This document shows positions 11,965-24,138 of a DNA stretch of 64,000 bases, piece after piece (within the stretch, counting starts at the first letter, position 1; each line of letters begins with the position of its first letter). Under the pieces are notes generated by a model, which worked only from the letters and a program-made list of their open reading frames with translations, was not told where the DNA came from and searched no databases. The position numbers and the translations under genes are program-made. The stretch is from Nymphaea colorata (Eukaryota > Streptophyta > Magnoliopsida > Nymphaeales > Nymphaeaceae): contig NC_045145.1 in the NCBI RefSeq assembly GCF_008831285.2, positions 20,910,040-20,974,039 of the forward strand, in the 5' to 3' direction.

Positions 11965-13054
11965 AAAACCGTTGACTGTTTTTTTTTTTTTTTTCTGTTC
12001 AAACTCTTTTTGAGTACATTGGGTCATGAATAGAAAGTTGCCAAAAATGGTTTCAAATTAATAAACATGAAAACAGCATTTTCAAAAAACCAATTTTTCT
12101 TAAAATGCTCATGCCACCCAAACAGGTCACAGATTTCTATATATAAATGGTTACTCATATATATAACATAACATAACAAATATTTGACATCAATACCCTT
12201 CCCCCCGCTCGCCAACTGATTTTTTTTTTAACAAGCTGTTTGGTAATGGAAACAGTTTATTAGTATCTTATGAATTTGTCATAAAGATATTAAAGTAGAT
12301 TCATGAAGCATTATAATATATTATTTCATGGATCGACATCAATCATGAAACAACAACAAACTATTACTGTTACCAAATGCCCTCAGCAAATAAGAATCTT
12401 AGAGGGAAGGAGAAGCAGAGAAACATAAGAGAGGAGTGACAGTAGTTCACGAGGCTGTACTCAGCTAAGGATTGAGAGTAAACTAGGAGAATTGCTTCTT
12501 CCATGGAAGAACAGAGTCATAGATTTCTTAGTCTGTTTTTGGCACATATTGCCAGCAAATGGCGGCTCGAGCTAGCTAAGGGGCAACGAAAGATCTGGGA
12601 GATGCGACAAATTCACATTTACTTTAATGGTGGTACATGAACGTCGTCTTCTCATGACATTGCAGACTCGGTGAAAGAGAAAAGTACCACATAATTAACC
12701 ACCGAAAGCAGCACCACCCTACCCAGTATGTATCCTTTCTCTCTACACTACATTATAGTTAATGCTAGATTCATGAGGTGTGGTGTTTTAATTATATCAC
12801 ATTAATTAACCATTTTGAAATTTTTTAAATTGTTGATCTGTTCTATGTATCTGGCTGAGAGAAAATAAAAAAAAAAGTATGGTAATTTAATTATATGACA
12901 TTAATTAATCATTTTTTGATTTTCTCTTAATCATCTATTTTTAAAAAAACACTTGCAAAGATGATTATTAATAGTCTCGTACTTACTAATATATATATAT
13001 AGTTTGTGGATTTCTTTATTCTGGTTTGATTGGAGGATTGGACGAATTTCTAGA

Positions 13055-13058
<4 letters not shown>

Positions 13059-13135
<77 letters not shown>
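13059..13135. repeat. (AT)n microsatellite, longest in the window
   Basis: About 75 bp of alternating AT downstream of MYB-B. Confidence 0.95.
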
Positions 13136-13141
<6 letters not shown>

Positions 13142-13939
13142 TGCATCAAACAGTGTGTATATATATTAACAACACACACATTGAAAATGCATCAGACAGT
13201 GTCCTTAATCATATATGCACGATGCAATTCGCTCTGCAACTGCGATTGGAGGAAGTTCAAGATATCTTGATATGTATATATAATTGTTTTCGTGTACCTT
13301 GACAATACATCTTATCACATCGAGACCGTACGTCCCCAAATTAATAAATAAGAAATAAGAAAGTTGATAATATTGATAAGAGGTCCCACAAATTGAAGTG
13401 CCGCATGAGGATCCGCCCACCTTTGGTAACTTCCAACTATTCAATTTAATGGCTTTCCACTTTCTAGGCTTCTACTTGGAGAAATTTTATGAAGCCCTTC
13501 TGTACAGAAATAAATCCTTAGAAAACATTTAAACCTCTAATTTAAAAAATAATAATTAATATCCCCGTACACCTTTGGTAAAAGAGCAGAAAAGAAAAGA
13601 AAGGCTATGTTAAACACTTGACTCCCTTCAATCTGATTCAAGAGAATCCCATCACATAGCTAAGTCTGTCTGCTGTTATTATCAGATATACAGTAAGGGC
13701 ATGCTGTAAGGATCGAAATTGCATTCAGACTGATTATTACTCGGACAGATGATAATGGCGTGTTTGGGTGACATCATGACAAAAATCTTTTTTTTTTGTG
13801 GGAGATGGTTGAAATTGGGTTTCTAAAAAACTTAGTTTAGTTTAAACTTTTGGATTTTAGAAAGTTTAAATTGGTTCTTTTGTCTCGACAAACTTTATGA
13901 GTAATAATCTACAAAAGCGCACACACAGCACCCTACAAA

Positions 13940-13948
<9 letters not shown>

Positions 13949-13977
<29 letters not shown>
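13949..13977. repeat. (GA)n tract below MYB-B
   Basis: A run of 'gagaga' just beyond the old MYB stop codon. MYB-C has a related broken purine tract at about 26686-26708 ('aaagagagagcgagagacag'), so it belongs to the duplicated 3' flank. Confidence 0.85.
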
Positions 13978-13979
<2 letters not shown>

Positions 13980-14936
13980 GCTATTAATGTAATGGCGACG
14001 AACCGTTATCATCCTTCATCCAATCCCAAAGAAATGAATCACAGAATAGGTCGTCCTCCTCGGTATCGAGGAACCATTCTCCTCCTCCTCCTCCTACTTC
14101 TAGTGCGAACTCGCCTTCTTCAGCCATGGCAGACTGGAGCTCGACGGCTCTGCAGCAACTAGTAACCCGTCTGCCGCAACTGGTAATTGGTCTGCCATCT
14201 TCGCGCCGTCCAGCGGCTGCGAAGAGCTCGGAGGGTTGATGCTTCGTCGATCCCATAGTGAATACGTCTCACGCAGCAACTCACGCATTCTCATGGAGAC
14301 TCTGTGAGCTTGCGGCCTGTAGACAACCGTGCGAGGTGGAGGAGCTGCTGGGAGCTCCGTTGCAGCTGTTTTCGCTGAAACCTTTTTGGCCAGGCAAGAA
14401 TTCCAGTAATTCTTGACGTTGTTCGCCGTCCTTCCAGGCAGTCTTCCCGCAATCAATGACCATCTTTACGTCAAATTCGATTCTTACAATTTGTTAGCCA
14501 CAACAAAATGGAATTCTAAAGTTCCATTTCTGTCACATAGTCTAAAAAGAATTATAAAAGGTTGATACACTTGGCCGGCAAATTTCAGCTATGATAAGCA
14601 GCCTTGCCGTTGAGCATCTTTAGTTTTTTTTTTTTTTTTTTTGAAGAAAATGTAATCAGTAATCACAAATAGTTACGGAATGATCTAAGTCAGTAGATAA
14701 AGAAAAACAATTTTTTTCAATGTCCAAATTGGTCCTTTTGTCTCGACAAACTTGCGACTCGAAAATTTTAAATGTACCTTATACAAATCTAGTCATACAT
14801 GGATAGATACAATGTTCGAATTTATATTATGATACTTTTGATAAAACATAAGACTTTTACAATACTTAAACTTTATAATGGTGAGAAAGCGACGGTTGAT
14901 GATTGCTTTCAGTGTTCATCTAAACGCCATGTTTTT

Positions 14937-15013
14937 ACCTGTTTCCGAGTAGCCGTTGCATTTACGATTTAAGTGCTATGTTATTACCTGTTTCCGAGTA
15001 GCCGTTGCATTCT
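14937..15013 (-). repeat. Duplicated exon-2 end with splice donor, MYB-B
   Basis: The 3' end of exon 2 plus its donor ('cctgtttccgagtagccgtt' on the plus strand) occurs twice, at about 14938 and 14988, about 50 bp apart. The second is the real exon end; the first lies inside intron 2. MYB-C has a decayed version of the same extra copy at 27605-27620, so the duplication predates their separation. Confidence 0.75.
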
Positions 15014-15234
15014 GATTATCAGGTCCTCTTCATCGGCTGAAAACGGACCACGCTTGATGCTTGGACTCAGATAGTTGAGCCACCTCAGCCAGCAACTTCT
15101 ACGACACCTTTTGAGCCCTGAAATGTCAATTCGATCAGTCCAAATTTATGTTTAAAAAACAAACATCCTTCCTTCTTACAATCTTGAATTCTAGGAGGTC
15201 TAATTTCAAAGTTTGGATGAAAGAATGGAGAAAG

Positions 15235-15600
15235 GTCCTACATCACTACATGGGTGGGCCAATCGGTCACTGGGTCCATCTGGCCTGGCCCGACGGCTGT
15301 CCACGGTCTGCTAACACCAAAGGACAAAAATTATTCTAGTGAGGAAGCCATTAATTCTGTGCAAATACTGTTGTGGGTGGGGTTCCCCGGAAATCAAAGA
15401 ATCAACGAATCACAGAGAAAACAAACACAAGGTATCCGCAAGACAAGAAGGGGATCCCTCCTGGGCTAACTAAGAATAGACCACTCAGAATAGGGATTCA
15501 AAGGCCTAGACAAAGGCTGCAGGAGTTCATTTACACAAGTAAATCTCATCCCACAGACAAATCCCTCCACTATATCTCCATCCTCCATCCCTCAAGCTAG
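15235..15600 (+). repeat. MYB intron-1 block, MYB-B copy
   Basis: Closely matches 28317-28650 in intron 1 of MYB-C, including 'catcactacatgggtgggcc', 'cactgggtccatctgg' and 'aggctgcagga.ttcatttac'. Further patches match up to about 15960 (28660-28930, 29790-29890). No coding or transposon hallmark was recognised. Confidence 0.75.
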
Positions 15601-16821
15601 CAGTTAAGGCTGAGGGAGTATGTTTCTTGTGTGCCTTTTGTTGCACAAACAAGAAAATGACTTTATTTTCACTAGCCAAACAAGCTAGTTTGAGAGAAAA
15701 ACGTGTGAAAGGAACGAGGCCACGCTTTTGGAGAAGCAGCAATAGAGCTAAACTTTTGGGGCTCACACCAAACCAAGGATACGGTGGTGTTCCTCTTTGT
15801 TTATGATTTATACAAATTGCATGTGGGTCGAGACACTTTTAGCATGGTCGAAAGCGTAAAGCTAGGAAGTTACCATCTTCACCATGGGGACTTAAGCCTA
15901 ATCGAGTACGCGAAAAATAAAATTTTTGGTTGGGTTACGTCTTATTTTATCTTCAGGTGTAGTTCAGATGTCAAATTCAAGAAGGAATAAATTCAACAAC
16001 CTTAGGCCACTTAATTTGCGGTCTTCTGTCCACCCCTTCATGAAAAAGGAGTAAGAATTTAGAAGGATGCTTCACCCAAATTTTGCCAAAAGGAGCTCTA
16101 CCTATATGTCATATCGGTCCAGTATCTACAAATAAGGCGCACATGGGATATTGCTACTTTTGTGAGTCTTCCGTGAAGGGTACTATAAATTGCATTTAAA
16201 CATGAAACCTACATATAATATAGTAATCTATATGCTTCCAATCGTTCTTTGGAAATGGGCTGTGAGCTCTATAACTTTGATCAACTTCAGTAAGGTTTCA
16301 AATCAATCCAACTAGCCAAAATGAAACGCATAGTCTGCCGACATCGAGCATGGCTGGATCCTCGAAGAGGACAAAGTTCCTCTTCATTTCCTCAGTCAGG
16401 GTTTAGAGTTGCTTAAGGACTTAGTTGAGAACGATACACTCATCAACTAAAGTTTTGTGCATCTATTATTTACATTCAAGATGAGTAGCGCTTATTAAAA
16501 TCAAACTGATAACCAGACTTTCAGCGGCTAACCAGCTAGGCTATGCCTTCAAAACGATGCCAAGGAAGCCAAACACAAATTACATGGACTTGCCTATTCT
16601 GTTGGGAACAAGGTGCCAGTTTCCCTCTCCGTACATCTCCACGCATTTCCTAAGCAAGTTGTCTTCCTCCTTGCCCCATGCACCTCTCCTAATGCCGGAA
16701 CTTGCAGAACTGGGGGCAGTTGGTAAAGCCATTAGCGGAGCGCTGCGGGTGGTTGGCGGAGCCATTAGTGGGGCGCTTTCTTTTGGTGCTTCTCTATGTG
16801 CCTCAGCCTCCCCCGATGAAT

Positions 16822-16832
16822 GCATATATAGA
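16822..16832 (-). promoter_or_regulatory. TATA box of MYB-B
   Basis: The minus strand reads TCTATATATGC, about 66 bp above the conserved ATG at 16765. It is identical to the element of MYB-C in sequence and spacing. The ATG at 16825 falls inside it, so that codon should lie upstream of the transcript. Confidence 0.65.
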
Positions 16833-16839
16833 CAATGGC

Positions 16840-19308
16840 AGCATCTCTTTGAGTGTCTGGTTTGGACTGAAGGTGCACAGTTCAACGATCACAGCTAAGC
16901 ATATGACCTGTGAACCAGAAAGCGAAGCAGTAGTCTCCGATTTACCATCAAAAGCAGTCAGAGAAGACGTGTTTATTTTAACACTAGTATCATGTTAATA
17001 TTAAACATGGTTAACGGTGGTTGTTGACTGGCCATATGTGCCTTACAAAGTTGGTCGGGCTGGTGGGCGGGTGAAGTTTTATTTTTTTTTACTGCAAAGG
17101 GTGAATGCAATGCACTTCAGTTGATAAGTATTTTACTTACCACCCAAATCCTAAGGTAGCTCTTAGCTCGATGGATTGGGAAAGAAGTACAATCAGTGGA
17201 TGCAATGCACTCTAATTGATAAGAGTTTCACTTTCCACCTGATACAGCAATGGACGGTAGGAGAAGGGGAGCGGTTTGGACCTTTCATTAAATTGTCAAA
17301 TCACCACTTATAGTGTTTTTCCATTTAGCAGGGAGCAAGGTAATTGAATTTTAGGATCTGCATCTGCAGTATATGATGGAGGAGGAGAAAGCAGTTTTGA
17401 TCGTCGTGAAGAACAGCCAAGGGTAGACGTACAATAATTTGGGGGATCTCCACTAAGCTTGTCTCAAGGAGGAAGAGCTCTCCCTCGTTGAGTGTTATGC
17501 ACATGGGTGTGAAATGACTAAAATATCTTTGTTAAAGTTGAAAAAAATGAAAATTATAAAAATATTGAATGACTAAAATATACATAGCTTTAAAGAAATT
17601 TCTAAAATACCAGTCTCCTTCCTTGGTGCATATTCACAGATGTGTCTGCACACAAGTCAATCTCGTTAACAAATGGTCAGCCAAGTCTCTGACAAGATAA
17701 ACCATAGGTTTTGATTCATAGGTATATGAGGTATGTTCATATCTTGTTCAATTATAACTACCGTTTAGAAGACTAATGGGACTAGTTTAGGGACGAAATC
17801 ACATCAATTATGATTTGCATTACATTTCAAAAGACGCATTTGATGTGCATGTACATACAAGTGGCAGTCTTATACATCTAATTCAAAAACTTATTAGATT
17901 TGTTGGATACTTTAAAAAGTGTTTCATGAATTGAATTTGCTCTATTTTTTAGAATAGATGGTTCTCCAAGGCCTAAGGGAGCACAGAATTTAAGCCTATG
18001 ACGACTTCAAATTAAAGAGATGTGGACCTCTCATTATCATTGGGTACCTAATTCAAATCAGGATAATTTATTTTCTCATTGCTGTTTGATTTACATGCAA
18101 GTGAATTATATATTAATTCTTTTTGGAATTTAGACATAAGGAAATGTTCCCCGACAGAGGAGGTGAGATTGATCTATGCTCTTACATCTGATGATATGTC
18201 AAAAAATGTTTACTGTAATTTAAAAATATTGTATTTTTTCAATGAACAGTTGCCAAGGGGCAGGCAGTCAAATCTTTTTTAAAAGTAAGAATATTTACAA
18301 CAGAAAAAATGGAGATTCCGAAAAAAGCAGGGATCAGTTAACCTATTTACATCAAAATTTAGGTGCAGAGAGAGCCAAAATGCAAAAAGTTGGTTGGCTG
18401 CATCTTACCGTACAAGTTGTGCATAGTGCACATCCTTTATGCTACAACATGTGTCCCCCGTGACCCACTTTCTTGGAGACCCTAGCCCATTTCTATAGTT
18501 CGGTACATCTTTTCAAAGGAAGTCTACCCCACTCAAATTTTGTATGAAAGCATATAAGCGCTTAAAAGAATGGCATTGTTTTGATGGAACTTCATGGTTA
18601 TGGCTTACCGATTATCTACGGTAGAATAATCGTGAGTAATAGTGTGTTAAGTGTTTAGTACTTTTTGTCTAATCAACGGACTCAAAAAAAAATTAATAAA
18701 AGCTTGTGCTAGGTTAAGATTAAGTTAAGACTGACTGTCAGTACAGTGCTGGCCAAATAAAGGTTAACAAAATCAACCCATGACACCCTGAGTCTACACA
18801 TTAATAAGGTGGTGTCACTTTTAATGTCGGGCACGCGATAGTGCCGCCAGTAGTCTGTGGGCTTGCTTCCCACATGCTTGAAGAAGCTGGTGGTCACTAT
18901 GAATGCAAATGATGGCGCGCCAAAATCAAACGAAAAATGAGGCGTCAATTCATGCCAATTATTGCTTGGCCTTTTATTGTGCTGCATGAAGCTGGACGTC
19001 GCAAATGATGGCGCGCTAAAATCAGATGGAAAATAAATGAGCGTCAATTCATTCCAATTATTGCTTCGCCTTTTTCATGTTCTTACTCACCGTCAACGTA
19101 TTGGTGGTGTTCTAAATGCCGCCATGCTACTGGGCATCCGGTTGAGTAATAAACGAAGGGAATTGTTAAGACAGTGAAACGAAGGGAATTGTTAAGACAG
19201 TGACACATATTCTAACCACACTCTTTCTCTTATTCATGTTTAATTTTTTTTTCTTTTATTTATGTATAGTAATAAAAATTAAAAAAAAAATGAATTCAAC
19301 TAAGAAAC

Positions 19309-19346
<38 letters not shown>

Positions 19347-20150
19347 AAATTTTTCAGGGTTCGTGCAGCCCGCACTCACGTAATATAGTAGGTTATATTG
19401 ACGGAACGTTCACGGATAGGCTTTGCTAAGGCGATCGCAGCTCTTCTTTTAGTTTACAGTATTTTTTTTCATGGTTTCATCAACACTTAGAAGATTAAAC
19501 AAAGGGTATTTTTAAGCATTTTTACCGTTTTACCTTTAATGGGAAGCCTATTTTGTGGAGGTCGAGTTTTGCATGCCCACTCCTTAAATTTGATGTATTT
19601 TCGATTTTTTTTTCGTAAAAAATGTACAGTTTACATTTTTCTTTTTTCTCATAACTCCTTCTGTCCTCATAAAAAGCATCTTTTTTATTTTAAGCAAAGG
19701 TATTTTAGTAATTACACATTTCTATGCATGATTTTTTTTTTGTCAAGGAGTGAGCACATAACCAGTTTCTTATTTTGTGCTGCTTATCAACTTTTACGAC
19801 AGATCGGGTTAAATGCACACTCCTGTGCATGCCAAACAAATACACATACGCACTGAAGGAAAAAGAATAGAGTTAGCTATTTTCGAAACTGTTTTACATT
19901 TGTTCGTTTTAAACTTTTAACTTTTGCCATAACGTTTTTTTCTCCTACAAACAAGCTTGTTTGTTCACGTAAATGAAGTTATTTTGGCTATTACCGTGCG
20001 CAATTTTTTATGCACACGAGTGTGTATATATATATATTATAATGCCAAAGTTTATGATTCTTTTGATAAATAAGAAACTTTGTCGATATCTTTCGCTCTA
20101 TAGTTTTCGCATACGCAATTTTGAAAGGATCATTTTTAAAACAATGTTAA
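16840..20150. other. MYB-B upstream / MYB-D downstream spacer
   Basis: No gene was recognised. 16925-17020 matches the promoter-distal regions of MYB-A (8165-8270) and MYB-C (30770-30890). 17975-18170 matches 23185-23335 and 31478-31625, and 18425-18500 matches 32030-32100. No MYB exon 3 was found below MYB-D. A 96-bp tandem duplication lies at 18888-19078 and an (AT)n tract at about 19317-19344. Confidence 0.65.
18888..19078. repeat. 96-bp tandem duplication
   Basis: Two diverged units, each containing 'gcaaatgatggcgcgc' (about 18905 and 19001) and 'gcgtcaattcat'. The 96-bp phase holds over nearly the whole span. Confidence 0.8.
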
Positions 20151-20158
20151 AATTTAAC

Positions 20159-21130
20159 CTGTTTTCCCAGTAGCCGATGCATCCTGACGATAAGGTCCTG
20201 CTCATCAATGGAAAACATACCACGCTTGATGTTTGGACTTACATAGTTGAGCCATCTCAGTCTGAAACTTTTACGACACCTTTTGAGCCCCGGCATATCA
20301 ATTCCCTCCAAATCTATCGTTGTACTCTTTTTTGGGGGAAGCAGAAGTCCTTTGTGGAGGGAATTAGCATTTGAACCCATCCCAAGTGCTGGTGCCACAT
20401 TTCACTTCAGTGGGCAAAGAAAGGGGACAAGTATAGTAGGGGCTCGGTTGGCAACAATAACACATAGTTACTGTCTCTTAAATCAAGTTCACCTTTTAAC
20501 AGCCATGAAGATGTTCCATATTTTTTGTATCATATTCTTGAGAAAATAGCTCAGTGTTGGGCGCTAAAGGAGAGTTTAAGCCCAAATTCCATTCTCACAC
20601 TTTTCCACCGATGCATGGGCTATATATATATGTGTGTGTGTGCGTTAGAAACCATACTCATTAAAATTAAAGAATTTTTCTGTTACCTAACCTTATAAAT
20701 ATGATTTTGAGAGTGATTTGATGAAAAACATATATTAGGTTAGTCATTTTCTAACTTTAACAATATTTTTTTAATAAGTGAGAAATGAACACCACTATAA
20801 CATCGAAAATTTGATAGTAGAAAATATCAATTAATTTATTAAAATAACTTAAAATAAAACATAATTTTTACAAAATTAGCATTTATAAATACAATAGGAA
20901 GTTCAAAAATTTATTTAAAACATTTTTTTGTAAATTTTAAAAGTTTTGGTTTTTTTTCCTCACCCAAGTATAAATATATAATCTTAAGAGTGAGTTCATG
21001 AGAAGGTGTCACTTTCTTTCGCCATGCTTCTCCACGCATTTCCTGGGTCCTCCCTGCTCCATGCACCTCTCCGTAAGTCCGCGCTAGCCTTGTAGCGACA
21101 CTACTGCAGACGGCTACCGAAGCCATTGCC
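20159..21130 (-). pseudogene. R2R3-MYB D, dead relative of MYB-A
   Basis: Exon 2 (20159-20289) encodes [18 protein letters not shown] and [16 protein letters not shown], closest to MYB-A (RGMF, RMHRLLG). Exon 1 is represented by about 21004-21130. Several lesions are visible. An 85-bp deletion relative to MYB-A removes the TATA box and 5' leader. A deletion of about 14 bp frameshifts exon 1, and its splice donor is gone. The exon 2 acceptor TTTCAG has become TGCCGG. One base is inserted next to the exon 2 donor (exon length 131 instead of 130). A zinc-finger-like conserved Cys of CRKSC is Phe. No exon 3 exists within the following 3 kb. The intron between about 20630 and 20930 still aligns with MYB-A intron 1 (6760-7015). 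It cannot encode a working MYB. Confidence 0.85.
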
Positions 21131-21665
21131 AAGCGACTTTAGCTTTGAATGTCCGGTTTGGACAAGAAGTGCATGTATAGTTACACGCCCTTGTAGGATT
21201 TAGAGACAATATCATGTTCATTTTAGATGCGGTTAATTTAGCCGTCCGAAACATATTATTTGGGTTTAATTAAGATGCCTTAATCTCTAGCGGGGGTGAG
21301 GGAGATAAGAACCCCACCACCCGAGTGAAAGGCTAAAACTCTCTTCTTTTTTTCTCTATCTAAAAGGTGTAGAGACATGGGAAAACTTACGATTACTCTA
21401 TTCAACTTTAAAATAACATCAGCTACTAATTGCTACTAATTGTTAGAAGCAGCCTAACTAGATATGTCACTATTGAAGTCCACTGCCTGTTACTGTGGCC
21501 CAGACCCAGCCCAACTCCCTAAAACCCAAGCCCAGGCCCAGCTTCGCTCAACCCGATTAAAATTTAAAAATATATAATGAAATAAGGTATAAATATAGTT
21601 CATTATAATAAAATATATTAATCATATAAATCAATGAAAAAGTTTAAAATAAATTATCGAGCCAA

Positions 21666-21825
21666 CTAGCACGAGCATGATATTTGTTTAAAAATGAATC
21701 CATATCTTAATCTGATCAAATATTTACGTATAACGGAATCTGAATCTGATCGGATGCCATTTATTAAATCTGAATCCGACTTGTCAAACCTGCCCGGCAA
21801 CCAATTTGTGGGCCCTAGCACGAGC
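21666..21825. mobile_element. Small insertion flanked by an 11-bp direct repeat
   Basis: The word ctagcacgagc occurs perfectly at 21666-21676 and 21815-21825. The 138 bp between them is rich in 'gaatctgaatctgatc' and is absent from the homologous stretch near MYB-A (about 8830, 'gccaactagggtggc'). The pattern fits target-site duplication by a short retroposon. The inserted sequence resembles the GAATCT-rich stretch at 34780-35165. No poly-A tail is visible. Confidence 0.6.
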
Positions 21826-22859
21826 CCAAGTAGGATGGTGCCCGGTTTGATTCCCAGCCTTAATAAAGACATCTGTAAGGAGAAAGTTTGATTATGGAGA
21901 AGTACAACCAAGCATCAGTGTACACTCATTTGAAAGATATCCTAACACCAGACAGCGTGACCAAGCGAAGAACTTTCATTGGTTAACGCGGATATGCGAA
22001 TCCTAACAAGATAGACCATGGGTTGGGATTCATACAAAGACGAGGTACAACCGTGTTTTGTTCGATTATACATGATGTCAGATCTAGATTGAACTAATTA
22101 AGAAACCAGAGATGTAAGTATTTCACATCAATTATGAATGCAATTGAATTCCAAAGCACGCATTTGATGCACAAATTGGCCAAAGTGAGAATTTTTTTAT
22201 ATATTAAGACAGTGAAACGAAGTTTTGTTTGCTAATTACAAAAGATTTAAAGATCGATGCGCTCTATATCCTACATATATTGTAGTCTCTATGCTTCGTT
22301 GGCCCACGCATCCATCAGCATCCCAATCTCTCTCTAAGTTTTAGTACAGTGTGTTCATGGATGCTTCTCTCTACCCGTCAATAGTGAATCGATCCAGATA
22401 TCTATATCAGAGAAGCCGCTTAATGGTCGTAGCGATTATTTCCCAAGCAAATGTTGAGAAAATTTGTGGCTTGCGTGATACCATAAAACAGGAGGCCGGT
22501 ACCCTTCGTTCTGCCTAACTTTTAGAGCCAGTGGAGGCATTCAATTTGAGGAGGATGCAGAATTGAATGGACAACCATTCACAGGCAACTCACTTAAATA
22601 ATTTAGGCTGCATTTGGTAGCTTCTGATCTTAAACCAAAGCCACATTAAAAGGTGTATTTTAAGATATCTTTTATCTAACCAAACCAAATGAATTTCACA
22701 TTCATGCTACATGTTAAAAACCAGGTCGGATAGAAAGGGGCGGAGAGGGGAGAGTTCGGTTCTTAAATTCATAGATCTCTGTGGATCGCAAATCCACGTT
22801 GAAACAAACACAACCTTATTGACCACAGGGTTTCAAAATCTTGTAGGTATAGTTTACAC

Positions 22860-23100
22860 AATCATGTGTCCAGAGGGGTGTGGCGCAATTGTCGGTCTTG
22901 CCTTCAAATCTCAAAGACACCCACTTCTTGCATAAGCCAATACAGGCGTCCGACAAAGGAAGGGGCTAATGGCCTTCGGGTGTGAGTTGGGTTGTTATTT
23001 TTAGGCGAGCAACAAAGTCTCTCAGCCCGAGCTGGTTCGTTTTAAGCAAAACACACATGGAAGTGAGCAGCTGCGAACCCTGTAGATATTCTTCCCCACC
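22860..23100 (+). repeat. Dispersed SINE-like repeat, copy 2
   Basis: A head with an A-box-like 'tgtggcgcaattgg' and a B-box-like 'cttcaaatctc', then the same body as 90-340, ending near 'ttaaaacctata'. Confidence 0.35.
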
Positions 23101-23992
23101 CTACGTGGTTAAAACCTATATATGCAATATTTCTCATGCAACGAATTATGACATCTTACTATGGAAATCCTAGCTATTTTTAACTTAAGCCCGTGACTTC
23201 AAACAAGAAGTGGACCTCTCAATAGCATTGGATAGCTTTTTCAAGTCAGAGTCATTTATTTTCTTGATTGCACACGAGTTCTACTAAATTCCTTTTCAAA
23301 TTTGGGCCTAAGGAAATGTCCCCCGGCAAGGTGTGAGATTAAGCTTTGATCTGTATTCACATTATCAGATTTCAAATTTTCTCGGTACATCCGTTGGCAT
23401 GTAAAAACGTCGCCAGTAACTTGAAAATATCTTGATTTTACTGTGACAGTCTCAAACTTGTGTTCATCGAGATTGGTGAACGTACGTTCCAGATGCTAAT
23501 TTAAATCCGTTTGAACATTAATGACCTGCCAGAGTCACCGGATCTGCTCCGACGACCTGATTATTTGAGCCACCCACCCTTAATTACAATGTTTCAATTT
23601 TGCTGTCACACCTTGATGTGCTTTCAGATTTCACCCTGCTACACCGCTACTATTTACAGTCTAAAAGAGTGCATATTAAAATCGATTGGATGACCATACT
23701 CTCGTAAAACTACCATCCCAACCAACTATACTGTACCCCTCAAAACAAAAAAATCTTCATACATATAAAGGTTTAAAGGTCTGTAGGTACAAATACTTTG
23801 TATGGATTGGAGACTCGGAGAAGGATGTGATCTGGTACATCCACTTAAAAATATTGATAGATGCCACCTACTAACCACCTGATAAAATAAATGAGAAATT
23901 TTCAGAAGCGGTTAAATATGCATTCAGCTAATTCAATTGTTCAACTTGTATATCAATGCCTCCCCCCCCCCCCCCTATTTTGTAGTGTAGAG

Positions 23993-24138
23993 CAGGGTGA
24001 GCTCAGGATTTTTTTTTTTTTTTGAAAAAATCAAATTTTTTTAGTTTGGCCCAACCGATCGCTCCTCTTGGCCCGACTTTGGCCCGGCCCGCAAATCGTC
24101 TTGGCCCGACCCTAGAAAAAATCCTGGCTCCGCCCTTG
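23993..24138. mobile_element. hAT-like MITE (146 bp) with 8-bp target duplication
   Basis: Terminal inverted repeats begin CAGGGTGAGCTCAGGATT on the left and, reversed, CAAGGGCGGAGCCAGGATT on the right. The flanks gtgtagag (23985-23992) and gtctagag (24139-24146) match at 7 of 8 bases, as expected for a hAT target duplication. There is no coding capacity. It needs a transposase from elsewhere and is probably an old, inactive copy. Confidence 0.75.

Larger units (their letters stand above)
8100..13980. other. MYB-A upstream / MYB-B downstream spacer
   Basis: No gene was recognised. The stretch is largely a diverged copy of the region upstream of MYB-D: about 9150-9235 matches 23448-23525, 10800-11030 matches 24290-24520, and 11590-11670 matches 25515-25590. 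It also holds a poly-T run, two (AT)n tracts, CT and GA tracts, a 51-bp tandem duplication and a MITE-like element. Confidence 0.7.
13984..16765 (-). pseudogene. R2R3-MYB B, frameshifted in exon 3 (truncated paralogue of MYB-C)
   Basis: Exons 16594-16765, 14988-15117 and an exon 3 starting at 14463 line up with MYB-C. In exon 3 a 4-bp loss near 14128 ('cttcttcagcc' against 'cttctccaggcagcc' in MYB-C) shifts the frame, which stops at 14100 after [10 protein letters not shown]. The original acidic tail (EWFLDTEEDDLFC..., to 13984) is still readable in another frame. The product would be about 221 aa and lack roughly the last 35 residues. In the R2 recognition helix the usual CRKSCRLRW reads CRRSCWLRW (codon AGG to TGG), which probably harms DNA binding. 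The bHLH-contact motif is kept and intron 1 has the GC donor. An in-frame ATG at 16825 overlaps the TATA box and is rejected as start. It may be transcribed, or act as a competitor of intact MYBs, but the two lesions suggest decay. Confidence 0.75.

Noticed and set aside
16766..16825. 20-residue N-terminal extension of MYB-B (MHSSGE...)
   Set aside because: Its ATG overlaps the TATA box, and MYB-C has a frameshift and stop in the same stretch.
18700..20150. Exon 3 of MYB-D
   Set aside because: Searched by eye on the minus strand for IAGR, ANDV and NYWNS coding sequence and for the WFLD tail; none is present.
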